A DNA stretch of 64,000 nt from Watersipora subatra (taxonomy: Eukaryota; Bryozoa; Gymnolaemata; Cheilostomatida; Watersiporidae), in contig NC_088714.1 of NCBI RefSeq assembly GCF_963576615.1, forward strand, positions 42,936,072 to 43,000,071, read 5' to 3'. Both the position numbers and the translations under genes were made by a program. Numbering within the stretch: position 1 is the stretch's first letter; the number at the start of each line of letters is the position of its first letter. The notes beneath the pieces were generated by a model. The model was given only the letters and a program-made list of their open reading frames with translations, ran no database searches and was not told the DNA's origin. Shown here in pieces: positions 13,701 through 22,836 of this stretch.

Positions 13701-16700
13701 TCTGTCACGCTCTTTTTCTTGTTTTTTCTCCCGCTTGCGTTTGATTTTTGCTCCACGCACTGTCTCTTTTTCTCACTCTCTCACTTGCTTTCTAGCTCAC
13801 CCTCTTGATTGCTTTTTCACTCTCTCACACTCCCTTGTTTTCCCCAGCTCTCTCTCACACTCCCTTGTCCTCCCCAGATTTCCCTCTCTCTCACTCTCTA
13901 TCTCCCTCCCCCTCTCTCCCTCTCTCGCTCTTTCCCTCTCGCTCTCCCTTTCGCGCTCGCTCTCTCTCCCTCCCCTCTCTCCCTCTCTCTCGCTTTCTCT
14001 CTCTCGCTTTCTCTCTCACTCTTTTGTCCTCCCCAGCCCTCTCTTACTCTCTCACACTCCCTTGTTTTCCCAAGCTCTCTCTCCCTCACACTCCCTTGTC
14101 CTCCCCAGCTCTCTCTCTTCCTCACTCTCTCACACTCCCTTTTCCTCCCCAGTTCCCTCACTCTCTCTCCCTCTCTCTTGCTCTTTCTCTCTCGCTCTCT
14201 CTCCCTCTCTCTCTCTTTTGTCGACTAATGCTAAGGGACTTGCAATTCTATCAGTTTTAATGCTTTTAAAAAACCGTCTCATTTTACACTAATTCCCTTC
14301 AATGCTGAGACTCATCTGCATATCAGACTCAAGTGATTGGGTATATTATGTGAGAAGACTCTCATATTTTTAGGGGTTGTTCGTTTCTTACCCAATCAGT
14401 TATCGGCTAATTTCTCCTTGTAGGAGAGTTGGGAGAGCAAGCTAAAGGCTAAAAGCAGAGCAGATAAGGTAAATATATTTTGACAGCAGATCTGTTAACT
14501 GCTGTTGCTCACATCAAATTTTGAAAGATTCTTCTAAAAATTATGGATATTTTTCTATCGTTTAATATTTTGTCTGTTGTTTTAGGTGATCTGACTGCCA
14601 GGTGTTTCAACCATAGCATTGTCATAAGTGTTTCAAAGGATCTAAAGATATATTGATTATAATTTGTTCCATTGTTTTCCTCTAAATGCTGTGTGAATGT
14701 ATGAGTATGCAATGCTGATGAGACCATATCTTTATCACTTACAAACAAAATAGACTTCTCTTGACATCATTTTTAGAAAAGTCTGGGCACATCTTTTTCC
14801 TCTGAGTGTTTTAACTGCAATCAAGTTTGGTCAATTTTAATCTTGACACATCCTGGAAGTTGGATCACCTCAAACAATAAATAAAATCTCAAATGATAGA
14901 CAAATATATACTTTCTCATAAGCCCTTTAAATTTTGACGTGATGACCCTTTAATCACGCTTAAGTTGTGCCATCTTCTGTTTAACCGTGTCTCTATATCG
15001 CCACGTCTGCAGCCTACACTTGCGCTGTGTTCATCTTTATATCTTGCAGTCATCGACATGCTTAGCTTTCAATTATTTGAGACACTTTTGTGACAGTTTG
15101 GTTTCTCACTTTTTCTTTTTAATTGTTTAATTCTATCTTGTTTTGAAAGCACAACACTCTGACGTAGTACGTAATGTCAGAATGGTAACCAGCTTGTTAG
15201 TTTTGTTAATTTGGACCCAAACAATCACATTACCCTTTAGGAATCTGTTATAAGTTGTACCACCTTCATCAAATACTCGTTTGTGGACAAAGATTTGATG
15301 GCTGTTCAGTTTACTTCACTTTGGTTAGTCAAGAATATCGCCATTATGTTGTACAGGCAACAACTTTATAGAACTGGAATAATTTGTTATGAATGCCTTT
15401 TTATTGGTTTTAGCGAGATCTAGAAATCCTTGTCAGTACATTGATCTCTACCTTTACTGAATGGATTTACCCTCTGATCCACATGTCGCTTCCATCCTAT
15501 AAACCTGGCCACTCAAAGACTCTGCAGGTACGTTATATGGTCATATTTTGTACTTGGCAAGTATGTTACTGCAGACATGTTACATGGTCATATCTTGTAC
15601 TTGGTAGGTATGTTACTGCAGGTATGTTACATGGTTATATCTTGTACTTGGCAGGTATGTTACTGTAGGTATGTTACATGGCCATACCTTGTACTTGGCA
15701 GCTGCCACTAGCTAATACCTAATACCTAGTAAACATTAATGGTGCCGTAATAATGATTTAGTACGGTTTGTTCTTAGTCAAGCTGCTTCAATAAATTACA
15801 GTGACACGCTTTGGTTCCAAAGCAGTGATTTTTAATAAATGTGTATTAATAAACGGCCTTTTTCCAAACTTCATCTGAAGTATATTATATATACTAATAC
15901 CGTGGCAGGCTCGAGTGCCATGAAAGATCATCATGAGTGTCAATAAAGCGCATAGTATATGCACTATATTTCTTAAACCTGGAAGGCTGGTCGATTGGTG
16001 CAGTTGTTGGAGTGTCAGTCTACTATGCTGAAAGCCATGATTTCGAATCCTGTTCAATGTAATCTGTTTCCTAACCTCCAATGTAGCTTTGGACAGACGG
16101 ATGGACATGGCTCTTACTAGTTCAAATTGTACAAATTATATTATGCCTATTCAACTATTGTTATCGGGATATTGTTATTGTTTATGTACTTATAAACAAT
16201 AGTTTGTGTATATGCCATATGTAAAAGTATTTACACCTAAGAATAGTGGGAAGTAGTAGCCAAGTAGTTATATTTTGTTAGGTTCACAATTTTAAATGAT
16301 GATGAAATACATTCCCTACCTCGCACCAAAATTACCTACCTCGCACTGAAATTACCTACCTCGCACTGAAATTACCTACCTCGCACTGAAATTACCTACC
16401 TCGCACTGAAATTACCTACCTCGCACTGAAATTGCCTTCCTCGCACTGAAATGACCTACCTCGCACTGAAATTACCTACCTCGCACCGAAATTACCTACC
16501 TCGCACCGAAATTACCTACCTTGCACCGAAATGACCTACCTGGCACCGAAATTACCTACCTCGCGCCGAAATTACCTACCTCGCGCCGAAATTACCTACC
16601 TCGCGCCGAAATTACCTACCTCGCGCCGAAATTACCTACCTCGCGCCGAAATTACCTACCTCGCGCCGAAATTACCTACCTCGCGCCGAAATCACCTACC

Positions 16701-17912
16701 TCGCACTGAAATTACTTCAAAAAGTATTGACTAGTGTTTTTTATTGAGCTATACAGTTCCCTTGCTTATATTTTTATGATATTTAGAAATATATCATTCA
16801 GTCATTTAAATATTTTGAAAATATTTTAAATACAGTTAAAATATTTTGAAAATATCATTGCTAGCTGCTTTAACAATTTTCCACCTAGTAATCGTTCTCA
16901 TAACACAGAAAGGTATTTTAAATGCTATTTGTCAAACTATTTATTTGATTTTAGTGGCTAGCTGTACCCTTTTTATGATTGTTGCATAGCATGTTTGAAA
17001 AACATCTTTATTTAAAATGAAGTTATTGCCAATAAAGTATTATATTCATGTATATAAATACAGCCATCCTCTCCATTTTCAAGTTTCACTCTTTCTTCTC
17101 CTCACATCACTTTTTTCTCTACAATAACTAAACAACTTCAGAGCTTTTTTAAAGAATTTTACTGATGATGTCTGCACAGGATTTTTATTATCTGTTGTTT
17201 CGAGTTTAAAGAAAAGCATTTCCTATTTTTCGCTACTACTACTATTACTTGGGTTAGTTGTCTCGTTTCTGAAATTTTAAAACTATAAAAGTGATGGTGT
17301 GAAGCAGTGTGTAATGTTATTAGAACATTTGAGAATCAAACTATGTGAAGGGAACTTAATACACTTGTACTGATTTACATAATGGCAATCATTTGAGAAA
17401 CTTCGGATGTCATATGTTGGAACATACGTTATGTGTAGGCAAATATTTGCCCAAATTTTATGCGATTTGTTGAAAATTTTGTATGTTGAGGTGATTGTGG
17501 ATCGAAGGATTTGTTAGGACAATTTATGGTGATGTACCTCTATGATGATGGTACCTTTATCACCACACTTTACAGTGTTGGTACCTCTATTACCACAATT
17601 TATGATGACAGTAACTTTATTGCCAAAAAGCTAATTCTAAAAATAGATAACTGAAAACTAGGTCAAATAGTTGTTCTAATAAACAGTAGATTCAAGTTTT
17701 TTGTGATAGTGTGTTATTAGTAAAGCTAATGATAACGATCAAGAATTTTCTTTCAGGAGAGGACAACTATCATCAACAGATTTTTGACTCAGGCTTCTGC
17801 AAAGATCTCTGCCCTTTCAGCACTACTCGATCCAACATTGGAGTTTGAACCCTTCGACATGACAGAAGTTGCTTACCGGATGATAGGAGCGCATTGTATA
17901 GCAACCGTTTGA
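1772..17912 (+). CDS. NPHP1: Nephrocystin-1 (NPHP1), C-terminal 11 exons, 5' partial
   Basis: Exons read from the sequence: 1772-1900, 2995-3168, 4240-4322, 5642-5718, 11659-11755, 12092-12181, 12421-12533, 12971-13044, 14424-14468, 15414-15527 and 17757-17912 (TGA). Every junction has AG/GT and the phases match, giving 383 residues. Recognisable blocks are RLCLFDGNKFLSNIVTVQAQ, ELSCGWAFKRMF, NGGTPFEKNIEVDPTISRR, SVIAGKLCYLQALALYRHHL and the C-terminus FEPFDMTEVAYRMIG. They match the conserved C-terminal nephrocystin homology region of NPHP1 as I know it. The vertebrate protein is about 730 residues, so the N-terminal half, including the SH3 domain, is missing here. In ciliated animals NPHP1 acts at the ciliary transition zone with NPHP4. 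It is the only member of that module seen in the window. Assignment from recall, not from a search. Confidence 0.85.
1905..2668. repeat. 30-bp minisatellite in NPHP1 intron
   Basis: About 25 copies of a 30-bp unit containing TTGACTATTCTAACCAATAG. It starts 4-5 bp after the 5' splice site of the exon ending at 1900. The unit is a multiple of three without stops in several frames, so both strands show spurious open frames. Copies near 2300-2668 are more diverged than those near 1905-2220. Confidence 0.95.
2669..2994. other. Intron sequence without recognised features
   Basis: AT-rich sequence between the 30-bp array and the next NPHP1 exon. It ends in the pyrimidine tract and AG acceptor at 2994. 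Nothing else is seen. Confidence 0.5.
3459..3608 (+). repeat. Solo arm of a dispersed foldback repeat family
   Basis: Sequence beginning TTAACGGCGATCAAGTTTGG and ending near GATAAAATCTACTAAAATTTTG. It recurs at 9441-9570 and 14811-14960 in the same orientation, and inverted at about 9142-9295, 14510-14610 and 32050-32200. Here only one arm is present. Confidence 0.7.
3839..4156. mobile_element. Non-autonomous inverted-repeat element (MITE)
   Basis: Terminal inverted repeats CATACAGTGATAGTGTAGTG (3839-3858) and its near-complement (4137-4156), 18 of 20 bases matching. The 318-bp body is more GC-rich than the surrounding intron and has no coding capacity. A target duplication was not established. 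Confidence 0.6.
4334..4427. mobile_element. 94-bp MITE with perfect 15-bp inverted ends
   Basis: TAAAACCTCTAATTG at 4334-4348 is matched perfectly by its complement at 4413-4427, with TA at both tips. It lies just downstream of the NPHP1 exon ending at 4322. It is too short for any gene, consistent with a Tc1/mariner-type MITE. Confidence 0.65.
4470..5560. repeat. 34-bp minisatellite with an internal 612-bp duplication
   Basis: About 32 copies of a 34-bp unit containing CATGAGGTGGTAAGGTGATC. The variant block at about 4650-4900 recurs almost unchanged at about 5262-5512. The offset is 612 bp, exactly 18 units, which indicates a recent block duplication within the array. It lies in the NPHP1 intron between the exons at 4322 and 5642. 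Confidence 0.95.
6285..6610 (-). repeat. Two adjacent tRNA-like SINE copies
   Basis: On the minus strand, the first has A-box-like GCAGGTGGTAGAGTTT and B-box-like GTTTGAATCC (around 6291-6345). The second has GTGGTGTAGTGGTAGC and GAATTCGATACC (around 6545-6590). Both look like tRNA-derived polymerase III heads. No intact tRNA fold is evident. Confidence 0.5.
7082..8070. repeat. 33-bp minisatellite
   Basis: About 30 copies of a 33-bp unit containing ATGATAGCAAGTATTGTCTA. Because 33 is a multiple of three and the unit lacks stops in several frames, long repetitive open frames appear on both strands. They are not treated as genes. The central copies (7540-8040) are nearly identical. Confidence 0.97.
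8490..8880. repeat. Degenerate ~92-bp tandem repeat containing a perfect palindrome
   Basis: Four diverged copies of a unit carrying GTCACCTGTTnACACCAGTCAATG followed by a GGCGACAG motif and TTTAAATA. The third copy is interrupted at 8698-8737 by a perfect 40-bp palindrome. Confidence 0.7.
8698..8737. repeat. Perfect 40-bp palindrome
   Basis: CATAGACCTATTAACTATAC (8698-8717) is followed directly by its exact complement (8718-8737), with no spacer. It interrupts a tandem-repeat copy. Confidence 0.95.
9142..9570. mobile_element. Foldback element with two inverted arms
   Basis: The left arm (about 9142-9295) and right arm (about 9441-9570) are inverted copies of the sequence also seen alone at 3459-3608. 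The 145-bp core has a relative at 32290-32370, next to another arm. No coding capacity. Confidence 0.6.
9846..10263. mobile_element. MITE-like element, 418 bp
   Basis: CTGATTCACACTG at 9846-9858 is matched by the complement of 10251-10263 (12 of 13). The body is less AT-rich than its surroundings. Short open frames inside carry no recognisable domain. Confidence 0.45.
10476..11250. repeat. 33-bp minisatellite
   Basis: About 23 copies of a unit containing CTATGATGTCAAGGTATCAT. Two long plus-strand frames are open through it only because the unit is 33 bp and stop-free. Located in the intron between NPHP1 exons 5718 and 11659. Confidence 0.97.
12655..12683. repeat. Short perfect hairpin
   Basis: GAGTGGCTGAACA and its exact complement are separated by ATG. 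The hairpin lies in the NPHP1 intron after the exon ending at 12533. Confidence 0.85.
13312..13690. repeat. 39-bp minisatellite
   Basis: About nine copies of a 39-bp unit containing ACTATGAGACTATATTAGTA (for example at 13321, 13360 and 13399). The array runs into a CT-rich tract downstream. Confidence 0.9.
13691..14225. repeat. CT-rich low-complexity tract
   Basis: Simple polypyrimidine sequence with longer sub-repeats of the type CACTCCCTTGTCCTCCCCAG. Open frames in all three plus-strand frames here are composition artefacts (Ser/Leu/Pro strings). Confidence 0.9.
14510..14960. mobile_element. Foldback element, second two-armed copy
   Basis: A minus-oriented arm at about 14510-14610 and a plus-oriented arm at about 14811-14960 flank a core that differs from the one at 9296-9440. 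It lies in the NPHP1 intron following the exon that ends at 14468. Confidence 0.5.
15528..15700. repeat. 47-bp tandem repeat starting at an NPHP1 5' splice site
   Basis: About 3.7 copies of a 47-bp unit (TACTTGG at 15551, 15598, 15645 and 15692). The array begins at the donor TGCAG/GTACGT of the exon ending at 15527. Later units carry TGCAGGTATGT or TGTAGGTATGT, so the splice-site-like motif is repeated in tandem. Confidence 0.85.
15985..16105 (+). repeat. tRNA-derived SINE-like copy
   Basis: A-box-like TTGGTGCAGTTGTTGGAGTG and B-box-like TGATTTCGAATCC (16038-16050), with the spacing of a tRNA promoter, followed by a non-tRNA tail containing GGACAGACGGATGGACATGG. A related tail is seen near 23400. 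Confidence 0.5.
16311..16710. repeat. 20-bp minisatellite
   Basis: About 20 copies of ATTACCTACCTCGCACCGAA. Variants segregate in blocks (CACTGAA, then CACCGAA, then CGCCGAA), showing spread of variants along the array. Confidence 0.97.
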
Positions 17913-20190
17913 TGCTGTGAAGCCATTGACAGTCAATCGGGGAGTAAATGCAGCTGTTAGACTAACTGCATGCGATTTTTAGTTGGTCATTTTTATCAGT
18001 TTTGAGCTTGTGACAATCATGCTGTTAATATATTTCAAATCATGGTTGATAATTTATGCTGCTTGAAGTATGTGAGGGGCAAATACATGTTGCATTCAAT
18101 ATCCTCTACTATATTTTACATATTTAACAATTTAATAACAATCTAATGAGCTAGAGCTCTTGGAATGTTGATATGAGATTTCAGCTACTATAACTAACAT
18201 TGTTACAAGCATACATGTACACTGCAGAGTGAATGTGTAAGATTTATTTTAAACTTGAGCACTACAGTGATCACTCGCAACAAATTCATGTTCAACTTTT
18301 CATACAGTGTTGCTTAACTTTCTAAAACTGGCGTGTGTGCATGCGTGCATGTGTCATCATATAAGTGCGTATTGAGTCATACTGCTAACATGTTATGACT
18401 ACACACTAACATGAGGTACCTAGTTCTGATTTCTACTACTAACATGTACTGACTATACACTAAGATGATGCACCTAGTTCTGATATCTAATGCTAACATT
18501 TTATGACTACCTATACACTAACATGTTGTACTTAGTTCTGGTTTTTACCGCTAACATGTTATGACTACACACTAACATGAGGTACCTAGTTCTGATTTCT
18601 AATGCTAACATGTACTGACTATACACTAACATGATGCACCTAGTTCTGATATCTAATGCTAACATGTTATGACTACCTATACACTAACATGTTGTACCTA
18701 GTTCTGATATCTACTGCTAACATGTTCTGACTACACACTAACATGAGGTACCTAGTTCTGATTTCTACTGCTAACATGTTCTGAAGCATAGGTGTTCATA
18801 TATCATATAACCACAGATAATTTTTGTAAGGTCTGTAGGTTTTTTATGACAAGCTCAGAATTTATTTTAGATGTCAATTTGTGGTGTAATAAGCATGAGG
18901 GTAACTAACGGGTGTAACAGCTGTAATTAACGGGTGTAAATAACAGATAAAACTAACTGGTGAAACTAACAGCTGTAACTAACAGGTATAGTGAAGATGA
19001 ATAGTTCACTCCCTATCGGTTTGCAAAAGAGCTGCCCACTTGATATGAATAGCTTCTTTTCAGTATAGCAGATCAAGTGGATCGACTCGGCAATTTGAGC
19101 AAACAAAGCCAACAATAGATTACCATAAACTGAAAGAAAAATGAAGTGCGTGTATAACTTAAGCAGAGCATTTTAGTTCATGTGTTATAGTTGCAACAAG
19201 CCATGTGCTCGAAGGGTTAGCCAGTGCTGTGATCTGAACCTATTGATTGAGTTTGAAGTCTAGTCAATCGTGATCCTCCTTACAAAATTGTTATCAACAA
19301 CGTAGAAGTGCTCATTTATCTGGTGCTGCCATTGCTTCGTAGTTTGTATGTTGATAGGCCAATGCATCATTAAAGGTACCTTCTATGAGGTAAGAACAAG
19401 GCTAAGACCCGAGGCTGCCGAGTTTTTTGGTAAGTCAACAGCGAAGTGTAATTCTGTTTAACATATGCTTTTTCTTGTTTGCAAAATACATGACTAATTA
19501 GGAGAGATGATTCTGATAGACTCTAAATTAACCCACCTAATTTAGGTGGGTTAATTTACAAGCACAACCAGTTTTAAACTGGTTGCGACTGGCGTTAACC
19601 AGTTTGGCTCAAACTAAAGAAATCATAGATTTAAGCTTATTTTATGACTAGAGGTGGGTCGTTGTAAGGGTAATTTACAATTGGTACCTTGTTTTATACC
19701 ATCTACGTTTATGTGTGGACGTTTTTCCACTGCCAGATATGTTAACATAGTTAACTAACCTTTTTGGATTTTAAATACTGAATGATTCAACTCCTTCCTA
19801 CGTCACTGATATAATTCAATTCTCAAGCACCAGATATCCACTGACTTCATTTTATACTTACCCATAGATGCAGTCAACAATTGTACTGCTAAGTCTTTTA
19901 ATCATTTGTCAAAAGAGAGTAGTGTCAAATCTTGCTTGTAAAAATATTTATTTTTGCGTTCACGATGCCATACCGTGATACCTTTCTTTTTATTTAATTT
20001 ATTGTGGTACCATGTGTAAACATTCTTTTTATAAAAATGACTATTTACTGCCTAATGAAAGTATGTGGGAGCGCTTTAGCTGAAACTAAACATAGTAGGA
20101 ATTCCGCCTTATCATGTTCACTCCTAGAATTGGTAATTACTCTCCTGTGCCCACCCGATTCAACCATGGTGATGGCCACTGTTATATGTC
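17913..20190. other. Intergenic region after NPHP1
   Basis: Non-coding. It holds a degenerate tandem repeat with ~60-bp periodicity built on CTAACATGTTATGACTA and ACCTAGTTCTGAT (18365-18785). It also holds short repeats of AACTAACGGGTGTAA (18898-18990) and two adjacent hairpins at 19524-19585. No poly(A) site could be assigned with confidence. Confidence 0.5.
19524..19585. repeat. Two adjacent perfect hairpins
   Basis: The first is TAAATTAACCCACCTAA with its complement around one central T (19524-19558). The second is CAACCAGTTT with its complement around one T, a few bases downstream. They lie in intergenic DNA. Confidence 0.9.
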
Positions 20191-20194
20191 AGTA

Positions 20195-21180
20195 ATATTA
20201 CCTAGTCTGAGTATGGTGACAGACTCTGTTATATGTCAGTAATATTACCTAGTCTGAGTATAGTGACAGACTCTGTTGTATGTCAGTAATATTAACTAGT
20301 CTAAGTATAGTGACAGACTCTGTTATATGTCAGTAATATTAACTAGTCAGAGTATAATGACAGACTCTGTTATATGTCAGTAATGTTAACTAGTCTGAGT
20401 ATAATGACAGACTCTGTTATATGTCAGTAATATTAACTAGTCTGAATATAGTGACAGACTCTGTTATATGTCAGTAATATTAACTAGTCTGAATATAGTG
20501 ACAGACTCTGTTATATGTCAGTAATATTAACTAGTCTGAATATAGTGACAGACTCTGTTATATGTCAGTAATATTAACTAGTCTGAATATAGTGACAGAC
20601 TCTGTTATATGTCAGTAATATTAACTAGTCTGAATATAGTGACAGACTCTGTTATATGTCAGTAATATTAACTAGTCTAAGTATAGTGACAGACTCTGTT
20701 ATGTCAGTAATATTAACTAGTCTGAGTATAGTGACAGACTCTGTTATATGTCAGTAATATTAACTAGTCTGAGCATAGTGACAGACTCTGTTATATGTCA
20801 GTGGTATTAACTAGTCCGAGTATAATGACAGACTATGTTATATGTCAGTAATATTAGCTAGTCTGAGTATAGTGACAGACTCTGTCATATGTCAGTAATA
20901 TTAACTAGTCTGAGTATAGTGACAGACTCTGTTATATGTCAGTGATATTACCTAGTCTGAGTATAGTGACAGACTCTGTTATATGTCAGTGATATTAACT
21001 AGTCTGAGTATGGTGACAGACTTCGTTATATGTCAGTAATATTAACTAGTCTGAGTACAATGACAGACTCTGTTATATGCTAGTAATATTAACTAGTCTG
21101 AGTATATTAACAGACTCTGTTATACGCTAGTAATATTAACTAGTCTGAGTATAATGACAGACTCTGTTATACGCTAGTCA
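20195..21180. repeat. 47-bp minisatellite
   Basis: About 21 copies of a 47-bp unit containing ATATGTCAGTAATATTAACT and GTGACAGACTCTGTT. Period checked at 20221 and 20268. Intergenic. Confidence 0.97.
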
Positions 21181-21944
21181 TGTGTCACCATGTGCCAAGT
21201 ATTATTGCTTCTGTTTAATTTAAAAAGACCATGCTGTATTCTGTTATTCACACACAATTGTTCACTGGAGTATTGCTGAGGCATTAAAACAGTAAAATAC
21301 TTTATAGTTTTCTAAAGATAAGAGATGAAGATACGGTATCATATCAGCCATAATAACTTATTCGGTATAATAATGACTATTTTTTAAAGAGTTTGTAAAA
21401 AACTCTTTTGGAGAATTTCTTTATCTAAAAACTAAAGGTAACCTAAAGAGGTTGAGCACATGAAGGAAACCTGACAAGTTAAAAGTGGTGTAAGAATGAC
21501 AAGTATCTATATTCTCACATGAAGGAATGTAACAGTACCAAAGCATCATTTGCTCTGTCTGAGACGAGAAGCAAATATAATATCATGTAAAAAGGTGTAG
21601 AGTGGTTCACATAATTGACTTTGCTTGCCGCATAGACATGCCGCAAGCATGCTTGCTTGACATAATGACGTTTGCTTGCCGCTCAGTGTATGACAATCTG
21701 CTGGCTTATAGAGCTAATGTCAATATTTGAGCTGTTCTCTCAAAGTCGAAGTTGCAAATATTATTCGCATATGACTCTTGTGGTTGCTAAGATAGTATTT
21801 CACATATGCAATGTTTGCATAGTCATGAATTGATTTTAATGAGCAAAGTAGGCGAATACGTGGGCAGTGCAGATCTGGATTTAAATTTGCAACCACCCCT
21901 TCAAGCTAGTTTTTACTGCGGCTCCCAATTGTTATATCTGCCAC

Positions 21945-22245
21945 AATATATCTCTCACCTACCAGTATATCTGACTCTATATCTACAATACATCTCTCAC
22001 CCACCAGTATATCTAACACTATATCTACAATATATCTCTCACCTACCAGTATATCTGACTCTATATCTACAATACATCTCTCACCCACCAGTATATCTAA
22101 CTCTATATCTACAATATAACTCTCAGCTACCGGTATATCCAACTCGGTATTTACAGTGTATTTCTCACCAACCAGTATATTGAACTCTATATCTAAAATA
22201 CATCTCTCATCTACCAGTATATCCAATTCTATATCTACAGTATAT
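21945..22245. repeat. 42-bp minisatellite
   Basis: About seven copies of a unit containing CTCACCTACCAGTATATCTG. The repetitive open frames on both strands are artefacts of the 42-bp period. Confidence 0.9.
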
Positions 22246-22836
22246 AGAAGTTTATAGACTTAGCTATGCCTATTAGTATATCCATAGCATATCTCTCACT
22301 ATCACTTGTTATCCGTCATTCATAAAGTATTCTTTGTTAAAATTCTACCTGCTGTTTGAGTAGAATTATTGGAATAGTTAAAATACTCTAGGGGTGTTTC
22401 CGAAGTACAAGAGATGCCTTAAATAAGTCCTTTTCATTTAGGTATGTATGTACGTAGTTAGAAATAGAAAATGCACTCTTCTCTTTAAACAGATGTTCAG
22501 TTTTTTAGCCTCAGTGTCATATTTAAACTAGCTGTACTGTTGTGTTTAGAGCATGCCGTTCATAAAATCGACCTTGCTCTAGTGCCATTTGAAAAGTTGA
22601 TTATTTGCCGACTTTTTGTAACTCGAGCAAACTAAGTCGGTTCTATTAGAAAAGGCAAATGTTTGCTAGGCAGAGCTAAAAGCATTAAATAAACAAAGTC
22701 CAAGGGACGGTTATAAAAGTGTTAATTTGTTGCGTCTCTTACTTGTTGACGACTTAGACAAAGATACTAGCAGATTCAACAGTTTTGATCTGTAGAAACA
22801 CTTTTGCTTGTGACAGGTGCTGAAAGGTGATAAAAC

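Noticed and set aside
13654..14292. Ser/Leu/Pro-rich frames in three plus frames
   Set aside because: Low-complexity CT tract. The same appearance on the minus strand at 25880-26298 comes from a GA tract.
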